The notes under the pieces were generated by a model. It was not told the DNA's origin, did no database searches, and saw nothing but the letters and a program-made list of their open reading frames with translations. From Thalassotalea loyana (GTDB lineage: Bacteria > Pseudomonadota > Gammaproteobacteria > Enterobacterales > Alteromonadaceae), in contig NZ_BSSV01000011.1 in NCBI RefSeq assembly GCF_030161435.1, positions 1-60,508 on the forward strand: a stretch of 60,508 nucleotides of DNA, written 5' to 3'. Below are positions 20,039-27,843 of this stretch, piece after piece. A program made the translations under genes and the position numbers. Numbering within the stretch: the first letter of the stretch is position 1; the number at the start of each line of letters is the position of its first letter.

Positions 20039-20611
20039 TTATACCCTAGGATCGGTTTCTTCAACGTAAGGTTTCTTCAACGCGTGTTGATAAAATCGCA
20101 ATAAGCCTGGAAAATGCTGCCATTGCACTAAATCTCGAAATAGCGCCCAATCAAGTAATGTAAACAAACAAATACTTGGGTAATGCCAATCGTCAAAATC
20201 ACCTTGTTCAACATATTCCTCCAATGCTGGGAGGATAGTGTCTAATCGTTGATGTTGCAGGTTGAAAAACATTTTATCTTCGTCGGTATTAAAGCCTGAC
20301 CGTTTGCAAAGCAACACAGAAACAAGAGAATCAGATGCTGCATCAATGATCGTAAGTAAATTTTGTTGATGCCAATCGAGAGCTTCAATTCCCAACTTAC
20401 TAGACAAGTAATTGTATATCACTCGAGAGTCGTAAATTGCTCTGTCTCCATCTAATAATACCGGCACTTTCTTGGCTGGATTATTCTGCTTCAGCGTTTC
20501 AGCGCCTTGCGCCGAAAAGATATCAATATTTTCAAACTCGACACTATCATCTTGAATCAACAGTCTAATTCTTCTAACAAATGGTGAGGTCGTAGAGCCT
20601 ATTAATTTCAT
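20039..20611 (-). CDS. Glutathione S-transferase family protein
   Basis: A 190-residue protein with an N-terminal thioredoxin-like GST domain (MKLIGSTTSPFVRRIRLLI, with Ser in the usual nucleophile-activating place, then NPAKKVPVLLDGDRAIYDSR) and a helical C-terminal domain. It probably conjugates or reduces electrophiles with glutathione in the cytoplasm. The ATG at 20611 gives a standard N-terminus; an upstream TTG adds four residues. Only 5 bp separate it from the PhoD-like gene, so the two are co-transcribed. Confidence 0.88.
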   Translation of the reverse strand: MKLIGSTTSPFVRRIRLLIQDDSVEFENIDIFSAQGAETLKQNNPAKKVPVLLDGDRAIYDSRVIYNYLSSKLGIEALDWHQQNLLTIIDAASDSLVSVLLCKRSGFNTDEDKMFFNLQHQRLDTILPALEEYVEQGDFDDWHYPSICLFTLLDWALFRDLVQWQHFPGLLRFYQHALKKPYVEETDPRV

Positions 20612-20785
20612 ATTTACTCGCAAATTCGTTGTTTGGTTCAGAGGAAAAAGTTAACCAGAAATCGATATAACAATCGGTAATTTACACTGAAAATAACATA
20701 TTAAAAAAAAGTTAACAGCATTTGGCGACAATTGATTTCGTTAACTATATTTGGAATGGAACACTTCAATAACAAGGACAAAATA

Positions 20786-22354
20786 ATGAAACTCAACATG
20801 GGCCTTGGGATTATCTTCTCAAGCATAGTGATGTTCTCAAGCTTTTCGCACGCAACAACAGACAAGTCTCGACCTAATATTCTGGCTATTTGGGGGGATG
20901 ATATTGGCGTTCACAATATCAGCGCGTATAACCATGGCATTATGGGGTACCAAACTCCTAATATTGACCGAATTGCAAACGAAGGCGCACTTTTTACGGA
21001 CGCTTATGCTCAACAAAGTTGTACTGCAGGTCGCGCCGCATTCATGATGGGTCAGCACCCATTCAGGACAGGGATGTTAACGATTGGTATGCCTGGCTCG
21101 ACACACGGTATACCGGATTGGACGCCAACCATTGCCGATGTAATGAAGTCCAAGGGGTACATTACCGCACAACATGGTAAAAACCATTTTGGCGATCAAG
21201 ATAATCACCTTCCAACCGCACATGGCTTTGATCAGTTCTTTGGTAACCTCTATCACCTTAATGCAGAAGAAGAGCCTGAAACATACTACTACCCAAAAGA
21301 CCCTGAGTTTCGAAAAAAATTCGGCCCTCGAGGCGTTATTCGTTCATTTGCGGACGGTCGCATTGAAGACACTGGCCCAATGACGCGTAAGCGCATGGAA
21401 ACAGCCGATGAAGAATTCCTGTCAGCGACGTTAAAGTTTATTGATAAAGCACACAAAGAGAAGAAGCCATTCTTCATTTGGCACAATTCAACTCGTATGC
21501 ATGTTTGGACTCGGCTAAAACCAGAATCTGTAGGCCGAACAGGTATCGGACTGTACCCAGACGGCATGGTAGAACATGACGATCAAGTTGGGGTTTTACT
21601 GGACAAATTAGATGAGCTTGGCATCGCTGACAATACAATCGTGATGTATTCAACCGACAATGGAGCTGAAACATTTAGTTGGCCTGACGGTGGCATTACA
21701 CCATTTCATGGCGAAAAAGGTACCACATGGGAGGGCGGATTCCGTGTACCACTACTTGTAAGGTGGCCAGGCAAAATAAAGCCTGGGAAGAAAATCAATG
21801 AAATCGTCTCACATGAAGACTGGATGCCAACCTTCGCTGCTGCGGCTGGTATTAGTAATCTGCAAGAGAAAATGAAAAAAGGATTTAAAGCCAGTGGGAA
21901 AAATTTTAAAGTCCACTTAGATGGCTATAATCTATCGGATTTACTGTCAGGTAAAACCAATGAATCCCCTCGTACTCAAATCTTCTATTTTGCAGCAACA
22001 GGAGAATTAAACGCGGTTCGTTGGAACGATTGGAAAGCGCATTTCGCAAAACAAGAAGGCCCAATCAATGAGGCTATCCGAACAGTTCCTGCATGGCCCG
22101 TCATCATTCATTTAAAAGCTGATCCATATGAAAAAATGTGGGAAGAATCTGCGCTATATACCCGTTGGTATGGAGATAATATGTGGTTATTTGTACCGAT
22201 TCAGCAGGAAGTCGGAAAATTCTTGTCGACTATCGAGGGATACCCATTTCAGCCAGGTTCGACACTATCTGCTGCAGGAATCGATTACAAATTCTTAGCA
22301 GAACAACAGATGAAGAAGAAAATAGCAGAGCTTGAAAGAGCAGCGAGTCGATAA
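20786..22354 (+). CDS. Exported sulfatase (arylsulfatase family, formylglycine type)
   Basis: A 522-residue periplasmic enzyme that hydrolyses sulfate esters. The ATG at 20786 is seven bases after AAGGAC and opens a signal peptide ending near FSHA. The active-site motif CTAGR (Cys79) is the C-x-A-x-R form converted to formylglycine. Other type I sulfatase motifs are NILAIWGDDIG near residue 31, AQHGKNHFGD, YSTDNGAE and HGEKGTTWEGGFRVP. No maturation enzyme gene is in the window. Marine bacteria use such enzymes on sulfated polysaccharides, but there are no glycosidases beside it, so the substrate is open. Confidence 0.92.
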   Translation: MKLNMGLGIIFSSIVMFSSFSHATTDKSRPNILAIWGDDIGVHNISAYNHGIMGYQTPNIDRIANEGALFTDAYAQQSCTAGRAAFMMGQHPFRTGMLTIGMPGSTHGIPDWTPTIADVMKSKGYITAQHGKNHFGDQDNHLPTAHGFDQFFGNLYHLNAEEEPETYYYPKDPEFRKKFGPRGVIRSFADGRIEDTGPMTRKRMETADEEFLSATLKFIDKAHKEKKPFFIWHNSTRMHVWTRLKPESVGRTGIGLYPDGMVEHDDQVGVLLDKLDELGIADNTIVMYSTDNGAETFSWPDGGITPFHGEKGTTWEGGFRVPLLVRWPGKIKPGKKINEIVSHEDWMPTFAAAAGISNLQEKMKKGFKASGKNFKVHLDGYNLSDLLSGKTNESPRTQIFYFAATGELNAVRWNDWKAHFAKQEGPINEAIRTVPAWPVIIHLKADPYEKMWEESALYTRWYGDNMWLFVPIQQEVGKFLSTIEGYPFQPGSTLSAAGIDYKFLAEQQMKKKIAELERAASR

Positions 22355-22369
22355 TAAGTCGTGTAAAAA

Positions 22370-22398
22370 TAAAAACGCCCTCGTATGGGCGTTTTTTT
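22370..22398. terminator. Bidirectional terminator between sulfatase and alr
   Basis: AAAAACGCCC - TCGTAT - GGGCGTTTTTTT lies between the convergent sulfatase and alr genes, with A and T runs on the two sides. Confidence 0.9.
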
Positions 22399-22424
22399 CG
22401 TGGTCTATTCTTCGTATAACGCGT

Positions 22425-23498
22425 TTATATGTATTTTACACGACGCGTAATGTTACACAGCAATTCATAAGGGATTGTCGTCGAGTGCTGAGCAATTTCT
22501 TCTACTGGCAGTTCATCACCCCATAAGGTCGCAATATCTCCGATTTTATCCTTGGCGTTATTACCTAGGTCAACGGTAATCATATCCATTGAAACTCGAC
22601 CGGCAAGCGGTACTCGCCGGCCGTTTAACCAAATAGGAGTCCCATTATTCGCGTGCCTTGGATAGCCATCGCCGTAGCCAATCGCAATCACCCCAATGTT
22701 AGTATCCTCTTTTGCTTGCCATGCATTGCCATAACCGACCGTGTCTCCAGACTTTACTCGTTGTATTGCGATGACGCTTGATTGCAATGTCATAACAGGT
22801 TTCAAGCCTAAATTTGCTGATGTTTTATCAAGTAATGGAGATACACCGTAAAGCATTAAACCGGGGCGAATCCAATCACAGTGAGTACTTTCCCAGCCAC
22901 AAACCCCCGCTGAATTGGCAATTGAGCGAGGATTCGGTAAACCTTTAGTTAATTCATTAAACAACGTAAACTGCTCGCTTGTTGATGAATTATTAACATC
23001 ATCGGCGCAGCTAAAATGACTCATCAGAACAAGATCTGAATGGACATTTTCAGACTCTGTAAGTGGAAAATAAAAATCCTTAAACTGATTAGGTTCAATA
23101 CCTAGTCGATGCATTCCTGTATCGATTTTCAACCAAACTTTCAGTGGTCTATCGATATCAGCTTGTAAAATTGCATGTAATTGCTCTTTAGTATGAACAA
23201 TGGTTTGCAAATTATTAGCAGCAAGAATGGCCAAATCACCCGGGTTGAAAACGCCTTCGAGTAAAACAATAGGTTTAATAACACCCGCTGTTCTAAGTTC
23301 TAATGCTTCTTCAATTCTCGCAACGCCAAATGCATCTGCTTGTGGTAATGCTTTAGCGATCGTCACTAAACCGTGGCCGTAACCATTTGCCTTTAACACA
23401 GCAAGAACTTTAGACTCCGGCGCCATTGACTTAATAACGTTATAATTACCAATGAGCGCGGGCAAATTAATATGAACAGTGGCTGTTCTAATCGACAT
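22425..23498 (-). CDS. alr: Alanine racemase
   Basis: A 357-residue PLP enzyme that makes D-alanine for peptidoglycan. The cofactor lysine is K36 in VLAVLKANGYGHG. The second catalytic residue is the tyrosine in GDTVGYGNAW. LAGRVSMDMITVDLG is also typical. It follows dnaB by 8 bp in the same direction, the common dnaB-alr order. It starts at an ATG whose upstream region is the end of dnaB. Confidence 0.97.
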   Translation of the reverse strand: MSIRTATVHINLPALIGNYNVIKSMAPESKVLAVLKANGYGHGLVTIAKALPQADAFGVARIEEALELRTAGVIKPIVLLEGVFNPGDLAILAANNLQTIVHTKEQLHAILQADIDRPLKVWLKIDTGMHRLGIEPNQFKDFYFPLTESENVHSDLVLMSHFSCADDVNNSSTSEQFTLFNELTKGLPNPRSIANSAGVCGWESTHCDWIRPGLMLYGVSPLLDKTSANLGLKPVMTLQSSVIAIQRVKSGDTVGYGNAWQAKEDTNIGVIAIGYGDGYPRHANNGTPIWLNGRRVPLAGRVSMDMITVDLGNNAKDKIGDIATLWGDELPVEEIAQHSTTIPYELLCNITRRVKYI

Positions 23499-23506
23499 AG
23501 GCCTGC

Positions 23507-24925
23507 TTAATCTTCTTCTAATACGTGTGGGCCAGCGTAATTATCAAAACGCGAAAACTGACCTTGGAAGGTAAGAGGAACACGACCAATTGGACCATTA
23601 CGTTGTTTACCAATAATAATTTCAGCCATGCCTTTAAATTCGGAATTATCGTGATAAACCTCATCACGATAAATAAACATAATTAAATCGGCATCCTGCT
23701 CAATCGAACCTGATTCACGTAAATCCGAGTTAACAGGACGTTTATCTGCACGTTGCTCCAAGCTACGGTTTAGCTGAGAAAGGGCCACAACGGGTACTTC
23801 CAACTCTTTTGCCAGAGCCTTTAATGAGCGAGAAATTTCCGCAATTTCTAGTGTACGGTTATCCGCAAATTGAGGAGCCCTCATTAACTGAAGGTAATCG
23901 ACCATGATAAGACTCAATCCACCGTGATCTCGCGCAATACGACGAGCTCTCGAACGCACTTCTGTAGGTGTCAGTCCGGCAGCATCATCAATGTACATTT
24001 TGCCTTTTTCTATCAGCAACCCCATGGTTGACGATAAACGAGCCCAATCTTCATCACCTAGCTGACCTGTACGAATTTTTGTTTGGTCGATACGACCTAA
24101 TGAGGCAAGCATCCTCATCATGATTTGTTCTGAAGGCATTTCCAGTGAGAAAATTAACGCGGGCTTGTCCTCAGTCATCGCAGCACTTTCAACCAAGTTC
24201 ATCGCAAATGTCGTTTTACCCATTGATGGACGTGCTGCAACAATAATTAGATCTGAGGGTTGTAGACCTGCTGTCATTTTATCTAGATCAGAAAACCCTG
24301 TGGTTACGCCAGTAACACCATCATGTGGTTGTTGGTATAATTTCTCAATTCTATCAACTGTTTTTTCTAACACAGAATTTATGTTTTCAGGGCCTTCGGA
24401 TTTATTTGCACGTGCTTCGGCAATCTGAAAAACTTTAGTTTCAGCAAAATCCAGTAATTCCGCACTTGAACGCCCTTGGGTATCAAAACCTGCTTCAGCT
24501 ATCTCATTGGCAACGCTAATCATTTCGCGGGTTACCGCTCGCTCTCGAACAATTTCAGCATAGGCGACAATGTTTGCAGCGCTTGGAGTGTTTTTGATTA
24601 GTTCTGCAAGATATGCAAATCCGCCAGCATCTTCTAACTGTTGAGCATTCTCAAGCGCTTCGGTAAGGGTAACCAAATCAACTGGCTCACCTTTTTCGAT
24701 CATTTCACCAATCGTCTCAAATACGATGCGGTGAGCACGCGAATAAAAATCTTGAGCAACTACCGCTTCACCAACGCGGTCAAAGGTCTCATTATCAAGC
24801 AATAAGCCGCCGATTACCGACTGCTCAGCTTCTAACGAATGTGGAGGAACGCGCAGCTGCTCTACTTGCTGGTCTTTTTCTTTAAAAGACTTTTTATTTG
24901 AATTTGAGAATTTTTGCTCTGCCAT
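23507..24925 (-). CDS. dnaB: Replicative DNA helicase DnaB
   Basis: A 472-residue hexameric helicase that moves 5' to 3' on the lagging strand and recruits primase. The N-terminal domain starts at VPPHSLEAEQSVIGGLLLDN; the RecA-like ATPase has Walker A AARPSMGKTTFAMN and Walker B LIMVDYLQLM, with SQLNRSLEQRADKRP downstream. The length is standard and no intein is present. It is co-directional with alr. Confidence 0.98.
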   Translation of the reverse strand: MAEQKFSNSNKKSFKEKDQQVEQLRVPPHSLEAEQSVIGGLLLDNETFDRVGEAVVAQDFYSRAHRIVFETIGEMIEKGEPVDLVTLTEALENAQQLEDAGGFAYLAELIKNTPSAANIVAYAEIVRERAVTREMISVANEIAEAGFDTQGRSSAELLDFAETKVFQIAEARANKSEGPENINSVLEKTVDRIEKLYQQPHDGVTGVTTGFSDLDKMTAGLQPSDLIIVAARPSMGKTTFAMNLVESAAMTEDKPALIFSLEMPSEQIMMRMLASLGRIDQTKIRTGQLGDEDWARLSSTMGLLIEKGKMYIDDAAGLTPTEVRSRARRIARDHGGLSLIMVDYLQLMRAPQFADNRTLEIAEISRSLKALAKELEVPVVALSQLNRSLEQRADKRPVNSDLRESGSIEQDADLIMFIYRDEVYHDNSEFKGMAEIIIGKQRNGPIGRVPLTFQGQFSRFDNYAGPHVLEED

Positions 24926-25028
24926 TAAGACTTCCTACCACACTTAAACGATCTAACTCACCGAAGATAAACACACCGATAAGCGAACATAAGGAGAGTA
25001 ATTTAACAGAAATTCTAGATATAAAAAA

Positions 25029-25061
25029 CGAAAAAAGCGCAGTTGAAGGTTCAATCTGCGC
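25029..25061 (-). terminator. Terminator of the ECF sigma-DUF4097 operon
   Basis: On the minus strand GCGCAG-A-TTGAA - CC - TTCAA-CTGCGC forms a long stem with one bulged base, followed by TTTTTT and, a few bases on, a second T-run. It lies 28 bp after the DUF4097 stop. Confidence 0.85.
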
Positions 25062-25088
25062 CTAACAAGGAGTATTTGTTAAATTTAA

Positions 25089-26033
25089 CTATTTTCGCTT
25101 CAAGACAACATTACCGCTTACTGTGCTTCCGCTTACCCGTGCACCAGCTTTACCGGTCTCGAACCCAAGTCGTGAGCTCGGACCATACTTGTCCTTGATA
25201 GCACGTTCATTTGTTAAACGGTTGATTAAGTCACCACCTGCACTCGCTCGTAGTCGAAAAATAGCTTGAACATCATTAAGGAAGTTAATGTCAAAGTCAC
25301 CGCTTACACTCGACAACCTCAGTTGGCCATCGTCTTTTAAACCAACATCAGCTTCCACATCACCACTCACCGTTGACATCATAAGGTCGTCAACATTAGG
25401 TAATATAAGCTCCATTTCACCAGACACATTCTTAACTTCTACGGTTGTCGCATCTGATGCAACATCTAAATCACCACTGACAGATTTAACATAGAGATTG
25501 CCTGTAGAGTCTTCAGTAAACACATTGCCGCTGACGCTTGACAGATGAGTCGATTTTCCTAGTTGTTTAGCGGAAATATCTCCACTGACGCTACTCACCT
25601 CAACTCTATTCCCGATATTCTCTAATTTAACGTTTCCACTTACACTACCTGCAGTAACATCTGCCTCAATATCTGTGATAGAAACGTCTGTTGAAACGCC
25701 TGAGAAACTAACATTTAAGCTTTTCGGTAACGTAATCTCTAAATTGGTCTTTTGCTGCGCCCAACTATTTTCTAGGTGACGAGGCATTTCAACTTTAATT
25801 AAGACAACACTACCAGATTGTTTGAATGTCAACCCCTTAGCCTGGTCATCTAATTCACCAACAACCGATATATCATTTGTTGATTGACCTATAATCTTAA
25901 TTTTTCCGCGCACATTCTCTATTTCAACACTACGTGCGCCATCATTCGGCATTGACTGATTAACACTTTCGCCCGCAAACACTGCAAAACTTGTTGAAGC
26001 TAATACTAAGGCGCAATTCTTTAAAATATTCAT
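25089..26033 (-). CDS. Exported DUF4097 beta-repeat protein
   Basis: A 314-residue exported protein. AAGGA lies eight bases before the ATG at 26033; an earlier in-frame start would overlap the upstream gene. The signal peptide ends near SFAVFA-GES. The body is a beta-solenoid-like DUF4097 domain with the tetrad SVSG or TVSG repeated about every 20 residues (GSVSGNVKLE, SSVSGDISAK, SSVSGNVFTE, KSVSGDLDVA, STVSGDVEAD, SSVSGDFDIN, STVSGNVVLK). It is probably periplasmic or at the cell surface. It is the third gene of an ECF sigma/anti-sigma operon and may be the effector or the sensor of that system. Confidence 0.85.
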   Translation of the reverse strand: MNILKNCALVLASTSFAVFAGESVNQSMPNDGARSVEIENVRGKIKIIGQSTNDISVVGELDDQAKGLTFKQSGSVVLIKVEMPRHLENSWAQQKTNLEITLPKSLNVSFSGVSTDVSITDIEADVTAGSVSGNVKLENIGNRVEVSSVSGDISAKQLGKSTHLSSVSGNVFTEDSTGNLYVKSVSGDLDVASDATTVEVKNVSGEMELILPNVDDLMMSTVSGDVEADVGLKDDGQLRLSSVSGDFDINFLNDVQAIFRLRASAGGDLINRLTNERAIKDKYGPSSRLGFETGKAGARVSGSTVSGNVVLKRK

Positions 26034-26044
26034 TTTATTTATCC

Positions 26045-26554
26045 TTAAATTGTTTGCCACTTAGGGCGGTAAATATGGTCTAACAAAGCGAGCTCTTGCT
26101 GCTGTGTGAATTTCAATAAATGGATCAAGTCGGCGTTTTGAGGGTCTTTCTCTAACGCAGAAACAATGCTTTTTCTTGCTTTAATCAACTCGTCAAGTTG
26201 CTTTTGCAAATCAGCAGGCACGCTGCGCTCTGCTTTGCTCGTACCGAAACTAACCAACATAGCTTGACGTTCAGCCTCAAACGCTTGATTCATCGTCGTC
26301 AAGAAATCGTTATTCGGTGCTTGGCTTGGTACGCCATTTACGTTAATTAAAGTGATCACCACGGCAAAAACAGACGCTGCTAAAGCAATATTGGCTCGCC
26401 AACCTTGTCGTTGTGGTTGTTCAATTTGCTGCGGCTGTTGAGATATTGCCTTCTCAATACCTGGCCATAAATCGCGAGTCGGCGCAATTTCACGTTCCAA
26501 TGCTTCCGCTCTTTCATCAAGTGTTGCTTGGTTTAACTTCGATGACTTATTCAT
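26045..26554 (-). CDS. Probable anti-sigma factor, single-pass membrane protein
   Basis: A 169-residue protein with a cytoplasmic N-terminus (about 1-50, SKLNQATLDERAEALEREIA), one membrane helix (about 55-74, ANIALAASVFAVVITLINVN) and a periplasmic helical part rich in Gln and Lys. It starts 8 bp inside the sigma gene, and this position plus topology point to an anti-sigma factor. No zinc-binding HxxxCxxC motif is visible, so it is not a classic ZAS protein. The middle of the periplasmic part (DLQKQLDELIKARKSIVSAL) may form a coiled coil. Confidence 0.7.
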   Translation of the reverse strand: MNKSSKLNQATLDERAEALEREIAPTRDLWPGIEKAISQQPQQIEQPQRQGWRANIALAASVFAVVITLINVNGVPSQAPNNDFLTTMNQAFEAERQAMLVSFGTSKAERSVPADLQKQLDELIKARKSIVSALEKDPQNADLIHLLKFTQQQELALLDHIYRPKWQTI

Positions 26555-27104
26555 TTTCCAAGCTCTCCTGTAATAGTTGTCTTGCTCTATGGTACTGAGC
26601 CTTGCTCGAGCCCACGGCCATTTTTAACATGCTGGCTATTTCCTCATGGCGATAGCCTTCAATTGCGAATAAAATAAACACCATACGTGCACGCTCGGGT
26701 AATTGCATAATATGCTTGTCTAAGGTGCTTAGTTCAGGCATTTCTGCGCTGTCTTCTTTTACGCCTTGATCTTCAATACTGAATACTTTTTGCAACCAAG
26801 TTTTGTGCTTGCGGATATGGCTCAATACGATGTGCGTTGCCACACTGTGGAGCCAAGTAGAGAACTTACTTTCACCCCTAAAATTTATGATTTTTTGCCA
26901 TACTTGAACAAACACTTCTTGGCAGACATCTTCAGCGCTTGATGCATCTGCAAGCATACGCAAACATAAAGCGAATACTTTTTTGTGATGCAGCAAATAA
27001 AGCTGATGAAAGGCTTGTTGATCGCCTTGCTGAGCTTTTGCTATCCATACTGATTCATCAAGACCAAATTTATCTTCAGCTTGAATCACGGGGTTGTTCT
27101 GCAC
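26547..27104 (-). CDS. ECF-type RNA polymerase sigma factor
   Basis: A 185-residue sigma-70 family factor of the extracytoplasmic type. Region 2 is at about residues 25-95 (QAFHQLYLLHHKKVFALCLR, EDVCQEVFVQVWQKI, FSTWLHSVATHIVLSHIRK) and region 4 at about 130-180 (ERARMVFILFAIEGYRHEEI, then GSSKAQYHRARQLLQ). The stop overlaps the anti-sigma start by 8 bp. It should respond to an envelope signal through that membrane partner. Its promoter, probably autoregulated, lies in the 213 bp up to the rpmE gene; no consensus could be derived from one copy. Confidence 0.92.
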   Translation of the reverse strand: MQNNPVIQAEDKFGLDESVWIAKAQQGDQQAFHQLYLLHHKKVFALCLRMLADASSAEDVCQEVFVQVWQKIINFRGESKFSTWLHSVATHIVLSHIRKHKTWLQKVFSIEDQGVKEDSAEMPELSTLDKHIMQLPERARMVFILFAIEGYRHEEIASMLKMAVGSSKAQYHRARQLLQESLENE

Positions 27105-27274
27105 TTATCCATTCTCACAAAGGTTTTGTTACTAGGTTAGATGCAGTATGTCTGAAAAGGGTTTAAACGAGGAAGGAATTTTTTTTAAATAATTGAATTT
27201 TATCTACATGTTATTAGGACACTCACCATATTTGAGGGAGATTAGTGCCTACCTAAAGGACAAAATACAGACAC

Positions 27275-27300
27275 AAAAAAAGCGCCAAAAGGCGCTTTTT
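27275..27300 (-). terminator. rpmE terminator
   Basis: AGCGCC - AAAA - GGCGCT flanked by A7 on the left and T5 on the right. On the minus strand it follows the rpmE stop by 17 bp and ends in a T-run. Confidence 0.85.
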
Positions 27301-27317
27301 CAAATAAGCTTAAAAGC

Positions 27318-27530
27318 TTATTTTTTGCCAAGCATACCGAAACGCTTGTTGAATTTGTCAACACGACCACCAGTTTCAGCAGCTTTTTGCTTACCAGTGT
27401 AGAATGGGTGACATTCTGAACATACGTCTAAGTGTAAGTCTTTTGCTACAGTTGAACGTGTGTTGATAACATTACCACAAGAACAAGTTGCCTTGATCTC
27501 AACGTAATTTGGGTGAATACCTTCTTTCAT
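27318..27530 (-). CDS. rpmE: 50S ribosomal protein L31, zinc-binding type
   Basis: A 70-residue protein of the large subunit that bridges to the 30S head. It is the C+ form with four zinc ligands, CSC near residue 16 and CSEC near residue 37. The sequence [20 protein letters not shown] is characteristic. It is divergent from priA, as in many gammaproteobacteria. Confidence 0.97.
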   Translation of the reverse strand: MKEGIHPNYVEIKATCSCGNVINTRSTVAKDLHLDVCSECHPFYTGKQKAAETGGRVDKFNKRFGMLGKK

Positions 27531-27843
27531 GGGATAACCTCTGTTAAGGCCGCATCGCCACTTGATCTATTGCCAAGCACCATACGAGTTAAAAATAATG
27601 GTGGCGAATAATACTTGATCATTGCCTGATATACAACAATAAAACACGGTAATTTGAATATTTTTTCAACATAACTTGTCAGTGTTGATATGAACACGTG
27701 TCGGCCAATAGAAAATTTAAGATTCCTTTAAAATTAAAGTGTGCAAATGGAATGCTAAACGACGTTATCCTTCTGAGCGCTATAGATAAAATAAAATTGC
27801 TTGGCACACATTATTTATCGCGTCACAATATAAAAAAACAATA
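27531..27843. other. rpmE-priA divergent intergenic region
   Basis: This 313-bp gap holds the rpmE promoter and leader in its left part. The right part (27640-27843) is AT-rich and must hold the priA promoter, but I could not pick a convincing -35/-10 pair. No open frame of note is present. Confidence 0.5.
27578..27636 (-). promoter_or_regulatory. rpmE promoter and possible L31 leader
   Basis: On the minus strand TTGTAT (27631-27636) and TATTAT (27608-27613) are 17 bp apart. The transcript would begin near 27601 and carry a leader of about 70 nt, whose first bases CACCAT (27598-27603) pair with ATGGTG (27578-27583). Gammaproteobacterial L31 mRNAs are known to carry autoregulatory leaders; that this is one is inferred. 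Confidence 0.5.

Noticed and set aside
22332-22526. 64-residue plus-strand frame across the sulfatase-alr terminator
   Set aside because: It overlaps the sulfatase end, the terminator hairpin and the alr 3' end, and has no recognisable protein character.
25300-25700. Repeated DNA in the DUF4097 gene as a CRISPR-like array
   Set aside because: The repeats are short, degenerate and in frame; they encode the S-V-S-G protein repeats.
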